From Bacillus massilioanorexius (GTDB lineage Bacteria; Bacillota; Bacilli; Bacillales; DSM-1321), in the NCBI RefSeq assembly GCF_902374955.1, contig NZ_CABKRX010000079.1:1-6664 (forward strand): a stretch of DNA of 6,664 nucleotides. The letters are read 5' to 3'. This document shows, piece after piece, positions 1 through 5,744 of this stretch (positions within the stretch are counted from its first letter, which is position 1; the number at the start of each line of letters is the position of its first letter). Below the pieces are notes generated by a model that was not told the DNA's origin, searched no databases, and was given only the letters and a program-made list of their open reading frames with translations. The translations under genes were made by a program, and so were the position numbers.

Positions 1-24
1 ATGATTCTTGTTTTTTATATGAGA

Positions 25-633
25 TTATTTAGCTGCTTGATAGCGTTTTTCTACTTCATCCCAGTTTACAACGTTCCAGAAGTTTGTGATATATTCTGGA
101 CGACGGTTTTGATAATGTAAGTAGTATGCATGTTCCCAAACATCTAATCCAAGGATTGGAGTTTTACCTTCCATAACTGGAGAGTCTTGGTTTGGTGTAC
201 TGCTAATTTCGATTTCGCCGTTATTTACAGATAACCAAGCCCAACCTGATCCAAATCGAGTTGTTGCAGCTTTAGCAAATTCTTCTTTGAAACTTTCAAA
301 GCTACCGAATTTAGCGTTGATTGCTGCAGCTACTTCACCTTTAGGTTCTCCGCCACCGTTTGGTGAAAGGATTTGCCAGAATAATGAGTGGTTAGCATGT
401 CCGCCACCATTATTTCTTACAGCTGTACGAATTGCTTCTGGTACTTCATCTAGATTAGCAATTAACTCTTCTACGCTTTTTGCTTCAAGAGCTGCATTTC
501 CTGCAATTGCATTGTTTAAATTAGTAACGTATGTGTTGTGGTGTTTAGTATGATGAATGTTCATTGTTTCTTTGTCGATATGAGGCTCTAAAGCATCATA
601 TGCATAAGGTAATTGCGGTAATTCAAATGACAT
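25..633 (-). CDS. sodA: Manganese superoxide dismutase, complete
   Basis: Cytoplasmic enzyme that converts superoxide to oxygen and hydrogen peroxide. The 202-residue product has the usual length of the Mn/Fe SOD family and aligns over its whole length. The four metal ligands are visible: His27 (in NIHHTKHH), His82 (in NHSLFW), Asp164 and His168 (in DVWEHAYY). The GGGHANH stretch near residues 76-82 and the TPNQDSP stretch at 146-152, whose Gln149 corresponds to the second-sphere glutamine of MnSODs, favour manganese over iron. The metal preference is inferred, not measured. The ATG at 633-631 is preceded by a strong AGGAGGA at 641-647, seven bases upstream, so the start is secure. The gene appears to be monocistronic at this end. 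Only 24 bases lie downstream in the window, and no terminator is visible there. Confidence 0.98.
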   Translation of the reverse strand: MSFELPQLPYAYDALEPHIDKETMNIHHTKHHNTYVTNLNNAIAGNAALEAKSVEELIANLDEVPEAIRTAVRNNGGGHANHSLFWQILSPNGGGEPKGEVAAAINAKFGSFESFKEEFAKAATTRFGSGWAWLSVNNGEIEISSTPNQDSPVMEGKTPILGLDVWEHAYYLHYQNRRPEYITNFWNVVNWDEVEKRYQAAK

Positions 634-640
634 ATTATAT

Positions 641-647
641 TCCTCCT
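641..647 (-). promoter_or_regulatory. Ribosome binding site of sodA
   Basis: On the minus strand this reads AGGAGGA, a near-perfect Shine-Dalgarno sequence placed 7 bases before the sodA ATG. Confidence 0.9.
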
Positions 648-667
648 ATGTATGATTAATGTAGCTA

Positions 668-690
668 AAATATAGTTAATCACTATATTT
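668..690 (-). promoter_or_regulatory. Perfect 9-5-9 palindrome over the likely sodA -10 element
   Basis: Two perfect 9-base arms (668-676 and 682-690) flank a 5-base spacer. On the minus strand the upstream arm contains TATAGT (687-682), a 5/6 match to the SigA -10 element. No good -35 is found 16-18 bases before it. The start point would fall inside the palindrome, about 45 bases before the sodA ATG. A symmetric site spanning -10 to +1 is a classic repressor position, but a hairpin at the 5' end of the mRNA is also possible. It does not match the Fur, PerR or MntR consensus as I know them. The dyad is certain; its function is inferred. Confidence 0.4.
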
Positions 691-893
691 CAGCCCGTTA
701 AACTTAGATTAACAAAGATTACATATACGTTCAAATAATAAGCCTTATTTTATCAAAATTATAATCAGGAAATTCCTATTCTTTCTTTAACAATCATTCA
801 TAGTAAATAAAAGTTGAATTAAATTCCGTTTGTGATGCTCGCTATCCTCGGAGCAGTCATTGCTCTCGTAAGAGTCTTTCTTCCATATATAAC

Positions 894-934
894 AAAAAAA
901 GTTCCTCAGCCTTAACAAGAAGGGAGGAACTTTT
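894..934 (-). terminator. Rho-independent terminator of the Na/Pi-family gene, possibly bidirectional
   Basis: Outer arms 897-907 and 924-934 are perfectly complementary over 11 bases with GTTCCTC/GAGGAAC as the core. An inner CCTT/AAGG stem (910-913 with 920-923) and a 6-base loop extend the hairpin, leaving a two-base bulge at 908-909. Read on the minus strand the stem is followed by seven T residues (900-894), about 54 bases after the stop of the gene at 984-2627. On the plus strand only TTTTC follows, so it would be weaker in that direction. Confidence 0.9.
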
Positions 935-983
935 CTCAATACATTTATATAAAAAATGATAAACAAACTATTTAGATTACATT

Positions 984-2627
984 TTATCTATATTTATATT
1001 TGCTATCACCAAGAACTGTTTCTGCAATATTAACTGCGTGATCACCAATTCGTTCTAAATTACTTACAATATCAACAAATACGATACCACCAGTTACAGA
1101 GCAATTATTTTTACTTAGTCGAGAAATATGATTTTTACGTAATGTTTTTTCCATTTCATCAATTTTACGTTCTTTCTTCAATACGTCGATTGCAAGATCT
1201 TTATCATTTTGATTTAATGCATCCACTGCTTCTTGAACAGTAGTTAATGTTAGACTAATCATTTGATTTAAATCTTCCATTGCTTCATCAGTTAACGTAA
1301 CTTTATTATTTAATTGGAAATCAACCATTTCTACTATATTTTCAAAATGATCACCAATACGCTCAATATCTCGAACGGTATCAACTAAAACAGCATGTCT
1401 TTCTGATTCATGTGGAGATAATGGTGATGCTGAAACAGACACTAAGTATGCTGTAATCTTTCGATCTAAATTATTAATTGCATCTTCTATTTGTAAAGCC
1501 ATTTCAGAATTTTTCTTTTGTTTATTAATAACATATTCTTGCGTTTCTTCTAAGCCTTTAATAGCAAATTGTCCCATACGGATTACTTCTTCCTGAGCAG
1601 ACGCAATAGCAAGTGCTGGTGATTGTTCGATAAAGATCGGATCTAAATGCTTTGTCTTATATTCAATGATCGTATCTTCACCTGGTATTAACTTCGTTAC
1701 TATATAAGCTAATCCTGCTATAAATGGGAATTGAATAATAGTGTTTGTTACATTAAAAATTCCATGTGCAAAAGCAATCGTCATTTTGGCATTTAAAGCT
1801 AGAGTTGTACTTAAATATTCAACAAAGTTGGTAAAAGGTGTTAACAATAATAAGAATAGGACTGCCCCAATTAAGTTGAATAGAACATGAGTAGCTGCTG
1901 CTCTTCTTGCAGCAACAGAAGCTCCGATTGAAGCTAATACTGCAGTAATGGTTGTACCGATATTATCACCAAATAAAACTGGTAATGAAGCTTTAAGATT
2001 AATTAAATCTTGAGCATGTAGCTCTTGAAGAATACCGATTGTCGCACTTGAACTTTGCACGATCAATGTAAAGACGGTTCCAATAAGCACACCTAATAAT
2101 GGCTGATCACTCATACTTAACGTTAAGTCATGGAAAGACTCTAATGTACGAAGTGGCTTCATTCCATCTCCCATTAGTTCCAAACCATAAAAAAGCGCCC
2201 CAAAGCCAAATACAATTTGTCCAAAATTATGAATCTTCCTATTTTTGAAGAAAAATAATAACACGGCACCAACAGCGATAATAGGAAGAGCATATTCAGA
2301 TATTTTAATCCCGATTATAAAAGCTGTAATAGTTGTACCAATGTTGGCCCCCATAATAATTCCAATTGCTTGACGCAAAGTTAAAAATCCAGCACTTACT
2401 AATCCAACGGTAATAACTGTAGTACCAGAACTACTTTGTATTAAACAGGTTACGATAATCCCCGTTAATACTCCCATAAATGGATTAGTCGTAAATCGAT
2501 CAAGAATATCTCTTAATTTATCTCCGGCCGATTTTTGAAGACCATCCCCCATATACTTAATACCAAATAGGAAGATCCCTAGTCCACCCAAAAATTGAAA
2601 AATCATTTCTTGCACATTCAAATCCAC
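984..2627 (-). CDS. Na/Pi-cotransporter-family membrane protein with PhoU-like C-terminal domain
   Basis: Probable sodium-coupled phosphate (or other anion) transporter of the plasma membrane, PF02690 type, 547 residues. The N-terminal half is a two-fold repeat. Each repeat carries a QSSS motif (64-67 and 191-194) followed by an (A/D)NIGTT motif (GANIGTT at 93-99, GDNIGTT at 220-226), with several hydrophobic helices between about 10 and 312. Residues from about 335 to 540 form a helical PhoU-like domain with two ERIGDH metal-binding signatures at 422-427 and 525-530. That domain suggests regulation by phosphate status. The start is GTG at 2627-2625. An in-frame TGA lies six codons upstream, and GAGGGG is about 11 bases before the GTG, a rather long spacing. 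The family also includes proteins whose substrate is unknown, so phosphate is an inference. It is divergent from the DUF1189 gene and is transcribed alone. Confidence 0.93.
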   Translation of the reverse strand: MDLNVQEMIFQFLGGLGIFLFGIKYMGDGLQKSAGDKLRDILDRFTTNPFMGVLTGIIVTCLIQSSSGTTVITVGLVSAGFLTLRQAIGIIMGANIGTTITAFIIGIKISEYALPIIAVGAVLLFFFKNRKIHNFGQIVFGFGALFYGLELMGDGMKPLRTLESFHDLTLSMSDQPLLGVLIGTVFTLIVQSSSATIGILQELHAQDLINLKASLPVLFGDNIGTTITAVLASIGASVAARRAAATHVLFNLIGAVLFLLLLTPFTNFVEYLSTTLALNAKMTIAFAHGIFNVTNTIIQFPFIAGLAYIVTKLIPGEDTIIEYKTKHLDPIFIEQSPALAIASAQEEVIRMGQFAIKGLEETQEYVINKQKKNSEMALQIEDAINNLDRKITAYLVSVSASPLSPHESERHAVLVDTVRDIERIGDHFENIVEMVDFQLNNKVTLTDEAMEDLNQMISLTLTTVQEAVDALNQNDKDLAIDVLKKERKIDEMEKTLRKNHISRLSKNNCSVTGGIVFVDIVSNLERIGDHAVNIAETVLGDSKYKYR

Positions 2628-2685
2628 TAAGATGTCAACCCCTCAACTTCAAATTCAATTTAAAACTCCTTAATAGGACTTTGTT

Positions 2686-2715
2686 ATTATGAATAAAAAT
2701 CCTATTTTATGTAAA
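2686..2715 (-). promoter_or_regulatory. Candidate SigA promoter for the Na/Pi-family gene
   Basis: On the minus strand, TTTACA (2715-2710, 5/6 to the -35 consensus) is separated by 18 bases from CATAAT (2691-2686, 5/6 to the -10 consensus). The predicted start is near 2679, about 50 bases before the GTG start. A perfect 7-base inverted repeat, AATAGGA (2672-2678) and TCCTATT (2700-2706), brackets the -10 element and could be an operator. The promoter is read from sequence only. Confidence 0.5.
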
Positions 2716-2731
2716 GAGTTTCTGAGGATAA

Positions 2732-2788
2732 TTTACAATACCTTAACAAAACAACATAAAAATCCCCCTATGTTACAAAAACATTACA
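2732..2788 (+). promoter_or_regulatory. Two pairs of PhoP-box-like hexamers at 11-bp spacing
   Basis: On the plus strand TTTACA (2732-2737) and TTAACA (2743-2748) start exactly 11 bases apart and both fit the B. subtilis PhoP box TT(A/C/T)A(C/T)A. GTTACA (2772-2777) and ATTACA (2783-2788), also 11 bases apart, each miss at the first position. The two pairs are 29 bases apart and so are not in one register. They point toward the DUF1189 gene. A poor -10-like GATACT (2800-2805) lies 11 bases after the last hexamer. Such hexamers arise easily in AT-rich DNA, so this is a weak call. Confidence 0.3.
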
Positions 2789-2825
2789 ATAATAAAAGAG
2801 ATACTATTAGGTTGTATTAAAATCA

Positions 2826-2834
2826 TGGTATTAT
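2826..2834 (+). promoter_or_regulatory. Candidate extended -10 promoter for the DUF1189 gene
   Basis: TG-G-TATTAT (2826-2834) is an extended -10 element with a 5/6 -10 hexamer. No convincing -35 lies 17-18 bases upstream, which is usual for extended -10 promoters. The start would be near 2841, about 43 bases before the ATG. Confidence 0.4.
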
Positions 2835-2883
2835 GTAAAGTGACTTGCAAAATAAATAAAATTATAAACAAGGTGTTGACCAT

Positions 2884-3663
2884 ATGAATATTTTTAAACA
2901 ATTTTGGCTTAGCTTATATTCTCCAAAGGATATTGCCAAGTTTCGTTTTCAAGGAATCGGAAAAACGATTCTTTACGTTTTTCTTCTTGTTTTACTTTCA
3001 GCGGCACCCTCACTCATTTATTCTTCAATAAGTGTTAATAATGGAGTAGCTGCTTTTAAAGAAGCTGTTCAGCATAAGCTTCCTGACTTTGAAATCAAAA
3101 ATGGTACATTACATACGGAAGCAAAGGAACCAGTTGAATATAAAGGAAAAGATTTTTCGATATATTTAGATAGTACTGGATCACTCTTACCACAAGATAT
3201 AAAAATTGAAGCTGATAATGCCCTTGGCTTGTTAAAATCAGAAATTGTAATCGTATCAAACGGTAATATCCAAACTCAACCTTATACTTTGTTTAATGGA
3301 TTTACGATTACTCATAGCGATTTGCTTTCATTTATGGACCAAATTGACGGATTACTAATTGTCTTGATTTGTGCCGTTGTACTTACAACATTTATTTTTT
3401 CTGCGGGTCTTTCATTCATCGAGATTACTTTTTTAGCATTCGTGGCTAAAATGTTAGCTAGTACATACAATCCTAAACTGGAATATAGACACTACTGGAG
3501 ATTAACAGCTTATTGTACAACACTTCCTACATTATTCTTTACAATCATGGGATTCCTTCAAACGAATGTTATTGGAGGCGTATTTGTTAGCTGGGCAGTT
3601 ACATTTACCATGTTGTTTTTAGTATTAAGAGAAATTCCTAAACCAAAAACAAAAAAAGCTTAA
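2884..3663 (+). CDS. DUF1189-family integral membrane protein (YqgB-like)
   Basis: Membrane protein of unknown function, 259 residues. The N-terminus begins MNIFKQFWLSLYSPKDIAKF, a form typical of the DUF1189 family, followed by a first membrane segment at about 28-49. Residues 50-155 are hydrophilic and probably lie outside the cell. A long hydrophobic block at 156-192 (one or two crossings) and two further segments at about 206-225 and 228-247 follow, and the protein ends in a short lysine-rich tail. The ATG at 2884 has AAGGTG at 2870-2875, 8 bases upstream. Its location near sodA, yqfZ and ispG matches, from memory, that of B. subtilis yqgB. It converges on the chemoreceptor gene. No enzymatic motif is visible, so no function is proposed. 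Confidence 0.88.
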   Translation: MNIFKQFWLSLYSPKDIAKFRFQGIGKTILYVFLLVLLSAAPSLIYSSISVNNGVAAFKEAVQHKLPDFEIKNGTLHTEAKEPVEYKGKDFSIYLDSTGSLLPQDIKIEADNALGLLKSEIVIVSNGNIQTQPYTLFNGFTITHSDLLSFMDQIDGLLIVLICAVVLTTFIFSAGLSFIEITFLAFVAKMLASTYNPKLEYRHYWRLTAYCTTLPTLFFTIMGFLQTNVIGGVFVSWAVTFTMLFLVLREIPKPKTKKA

Positions 3664-3686
3664 TTTACGCGTAACATCAGCTTTTT
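3653..3686 (+). terminator. Weak hairpin overlapping the end of the DUF1189 gene
   Basis: AAAAAGCT (3653-3660, within the last codons) and AGCTTTTT (3679-3686) are perfectly complementary. A 10-base palindrome TTACGCGTAA (3665-3674) sits in the loop. The stem has only two G-C pairs and the T tract belongs to the stem, so it is a weak terminator at best. The stronger hairpin at 3749-3795 probably does the work. Confidence 0.3.
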
Positions 3687-3748
3687 AAAGAAATGGAATA
3701 TACACTAACAAATCAAATGTTTTCAAAAAACGACCTCCATATAAAGCT

Positions 3749-3795
3749 TAGGGGCCTCCAAAAAGTGATTTCTAATCACTTTTTGGAGGTCCCTA
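3749..3795. terminator. Bidirectional terminator, 22-bp stem and 3-base loop, between convergent genes
   Basis: Arms 3749-3770 and 3774-3795 pair over 22 positions with one G-U wobble (3754 with 3790) and a TCT loop (3771-3773). The apical part is a seven-base stem, AGTGATT/AATCACT, flanked by AAAAA on one side and TTTTT on the other, so it reads as a stem followed by a T tract on either strand. The stem then continues through GCCTCC/GGAGGT at its base. It starts four bases after the chemoreceptor stop codon and about 85 bases after the DUF1189 stop, so it should terminate both transcripts. Confidence 0.85.
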
Positions 3796-3799
3796 CATA

Positions 3800-5500
3800 T
3801 TAATATTCAAATTGATTAATATGTCGATTCAATGTTTGTGATAGGTCATTTAATCTCTGCCCAATATTTTGATATTTTTTCATTTCTTCAAAATGCTCTT
3901 TTGATTGAGTAAGCATAACTTCTGTAAATGACTGACTTTCTTGAGAAAGCGAAACATTTTGCTCAGCAGTTTGCTCCATCTCAGGTAATACTTTATGTAA
4001 CTGCGTCATTTTTTCTTGAATCACTTCTAATTTTTCATATACACCCTTTACTCTATACGTCAGACTTTCTACAGACTCTTTACTATCTGTCGCCATCATC
4101 CAATGTTCCTGCATACGGTCTAAAATTTGATTATATTCAATTGTAACTGTATTTGATAAAGTCTCTAAATTATAAATGGTTGATGTGATTTCTTCTACAG
4201 CTCCAGATGACTGCTCAGCTAGTTTTCTAACCTCACCAGCTACCACAGAAAATCCTCTACCCGCTTCTCCAGCCTTTGCCGCTTCAATTGTTGCATTTAA
4301 TGAAAGTAACTTAGTTTGCTCCGCAATACCTCGAATCAATTCAACGACAGATATAATTTGAATAGAATACGATCGAATATCATTTACGGTCAGCTTCATT
4401 TTTTCTAAATCCATTTTATAATCCGTTAATGTTTCTGACATTTCACTCATTTTTTGACTACCTATAGTGGCCGATTGCTCCATTTCATTCGAGCTTTTAT
4501 AAATCTCATTTAAATTATCAGCAATATCCAAAACTTCACTTTTCATCATTACAAAAGAATCGATACTTTTTAAAGAGCTAGCCGCAGTCTCTTCCGCTGC
4601 CTTTTTCACAACCGTTAAACTCTCCACAAGATTTCCATTTTCAATCACTAATTGATTAGAGGATTTTGTTAAGTCACCCCCTTTTTGCTCAAGTTCATTT
4701 GAAGTTTGTGAAATTTTTTCTATTAACATCATTAATCCATCGATTAATAGTTGATAACTTTTGATTAATGAATTTACCTCAGCTGAATTCCCTTTCATAT
4801 CAATCGGAATATTAAGCTTTCCTTCTCTTGAGTATCTCATTGTTTCCCTTAGGTTAACTAACGGCAGCATTAATCGTTTAGTAATAATACTCATAATAAT
4901 GATAACTACAAGAATAATAGCACTCACAATGACTAGCATGGTTCCTGACATTTTTTCTATAGGTGCTAAATAATCTACTTCTGGAATAGCAACAATATAA
5001 ATTCCTTTTACTTCCTGTATTTTTTGAAATCCTAATGTATACTTTTGCCCATTCAATTCAGCATGTATTACACCTTTTTCTTTAGTATTGATCTGCGCCA
5101 CGGTTTCTTTTGAGAAATGAAGTCTGCTATTTTTATTAGCATTAAAAGGCGTAATTTGATTTTCCTTCAATAAAAAAAATTGACTATGTAAACCATCTTG
5201 AAGCATATTAGCATTTTGTGATTTCACAAATGCTTGTATACTCCCATCAAATTTATCTTGATCATTTAAGTAAAGAAACATATTATTTTGAGCAACTTGA
5301 TAGAAAAAAGCAACTTCTCTTTCAATTCTTTGCTCCATCAAATCAGCTAAAGCAGATTTGGACTTTTGCAATGAGAAAAAGCCAATAATAATAGCTGTTA
5401 AAACTAGAAAACAAATAGTCGGTAATAATATTCGGGTCCTAAGACTTATTTCTTTATCTGTTTTGAGAAACCCCTTCATTTTATTTCGAACACCTTGCAT
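3800..5500 (-). CDS. Methyl-accepting chemotaxis protein (transmembrane chemoreceptor)
   Basis: Chemoreceptor of 566 residues that would bind a ligand outside the cell and control the CheA kinase through CheW or CheV. In order: a short cytoplasmic lead with RTR at 21-23, membrane helix 1 (about 24-43), an extracellular sensor of about 140 residues (44-184) of a size that suits a single Cache-type domain, membrane helix 2 (about 185-207), a HAMP-like linker (about 208-260), and a long helical signalling domain to the C-terminus. The hairpin tip is at 389-430, with IEAAKAGEAGRGF at 405-417. The tip has Lys397 in place of the usual Asn (QTK for QTN) and Lys409 in place of the usual Arg (EAAK for EAAR). 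Probable methylation regions lie near 301-309 and 507-523. The ATG at 5500-5498 has GAGGGGG five bases upstream, at 5506-5512. The ligand cannot be read from sequence; the promoter hints at phosphate control. Confidence 0.95.
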   Translation of the reverse strand: MQGVRNKMKGFLKTDKEISLRTRILLPTICFLVLTAIIIGFFSLQKSKSALADLMEQRIEREVAFFYQVAQNNMFLYLNDQDKFDGSIQAFVKSQNANMLQDGLHSQFFLLKENQITPFNANKNSRLHFSKETVAQINTKEKGVIHAELNGQKYTLGFQKIQEVKGIYIVAIPEVDYLAPIEKMSGTMLVIVSAIILVVIIIMSIITKRLMLPLVNLRETMRYSREGKLNIPIDMKGNSAEVNSLIKSYQLLIDGLMMLIEKISQTSNELEQKGGDLTKSSNQLVIENGNLVESLTVVKKAAEETAASSLKSIDSFVMMKSEVLDIADNLNEIYKSSNEMEQSATIGSQKMSEMSETLTDYKMDLEKMKLTVNDIRSYSIQIISVVELIRGIAEQTKLLSLNATIEAAKAGEAGRGFSVVAGEVRKLAEQSSGAVEEITSTIYNLETLSNTVTIEYNQILDRMQEHWMMATDSKESVESLTYRVKGVYEKLEVIQEKMTQLHKVLPEMEQTAEQNVSLSQESQSFTEVMLTQSKEHFEEMKKYQNIGQRLNDLSQTLNRHINQFEY

Positions 5501-5524
5501 CCTATCCCCCTCTTTCTATTTAAA

Positions 5525-5578
5525 ATTATCGCTAATAAATGTAAATGAGGAGTAAATGTAGAATTAATTTTATGTTAA
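5525..5578 (-). promoter_or_regulatory. Candidate PhoP-activated promoter of the chemoreceptor gene
   Basis: Read on the minus strand, four hexamers start exactly 11 bases apart: TTAACA (5578-5573), TTAATT (5567-5562), TTTACT (5556-5551) and TTTACA (5545-5540). Two fit the PhoP-box consensus TT(A/C/T)A(C/T)A fully and two miss only at the last base. Nine bases further is GATAAT (5530-5525), 5/6 to the -10 consensus. No -35 match lies 16-18 bases before it, which suggests an activator is needed. Counting from a start near 5518, the boxes cover about -22 to -60, the core region known for B. subtilis PhoP-activated promoters. Arrangement is seen; PhoP binding is inferred. Confidence 0.5.
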
Positions 5579-5690
5579 AAGTAAAAATTTCCATAACAGT
5601 GCCAAATTTTCGGCATTTATCTCAAAAGTAGACATACATATTAAATACAACATCAAAATTTCAGATGCGTTTATCTTCTATATAAATCTC

Positions 5691-5718
5691 TAGTATTTCG
5701 TTCATTCATTCGTACAAT
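5691..5718 (+). promoter_or_regulatory. Candidate SigE (mother-cell sporulation) promoter of the LysM gene
   Basis: TAGTATT (5691-5697) matches 6/7 of the SigE -35 consensus (KMATATT). After 13 bases, CGTACAAT (5711-5718) matches 7/8 of the SigE -10 consensus (CATACAHT). Transcription would start near 5725, only about 20 bases before the start codon and just ahead of the Shine-Dalgarno. No SigA promoter of comparable quality is visible upstream. From memory the B. subtilis counterpart yqfZ is also linked to SigE, which I could not check. Confidence 0.55.
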
Positions 5719-5744
5719 ATTCCTTTCTTTAGGAGGAGAAATTA

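Larger units (their letters stand above)
634..983. other. 350-bp intergenic spacer between sodA and the Na/Pi-family gene
   Basis: No supported gene was found here. From left to right it holds the sodA ribosome binding site and palindrome (641-690), two short perfect dyads (AATAAG-C-CTTATT at 737-749 and AGGAA-A-TTCCT at 767-777), and a slightly GC-richer patch at 832-880. That patch has three mutually pairable 5-mers: TGCTC at 836-840, GAGCA at 851-855 and TGCTC at 861-865. A 26-codon hydrophobic plus-strand reading frame (835-915) has no Shine-Dalgarno and is treated only as a finding. The strong terminator at 894-934 closes the region. Confidence 0.6.

Noticed and set aside
389..430. The findings entry bearing these coordinates
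   Set aside because: These are residue numbers of the chemoreceptor tip and not window bases; the entry carries interest 0 and should be ignored in favour of the one at 4211-4336.
287..553. Open frame of 88 codons on the plus strand
   Set aside because: It lies antisense inside sodA, has no ribosome binding site, and its composition is what the reverse of a conserved gene gives. The plus-strand open frames inside the chemoreceptor (3928-4146, 4176-4361, 4761-4973, 5358-5555) are rejected for the same reason.
696..723. PhoP-box-like hexamers upstream of sodA (minus strand TTAATC and TTAACG, 11 bp apart)
   Set aside because: Only two adjacent boxes, both imperfect, with poor neighbours in the register. 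I take them as chance in AT-rich DNA, and as a warning about how easily weak pairs arise.
706..734. SigA promoter for sodA, TTGAAC-N17-TAATCT on the minus strand
   Set aside because: The -10 matches only 3/6. The TATAGT inside the palindrome is a better -10 candidate, although it lacks a -35.
5604..5614. SigD (flagellar sigma) promoter for the chemoreceptor gene, minus-strand GCCGAAAA
   Set aside because: The -10 matches 6/8 of GCCGATAT, but no TAAA lies 14-16 bases upstream. The plus-strand combination TAAA (5582-5585), N15, then GCCAAATT (5601-5608) has only a 5/8 -10 and points toward the LysM gene.
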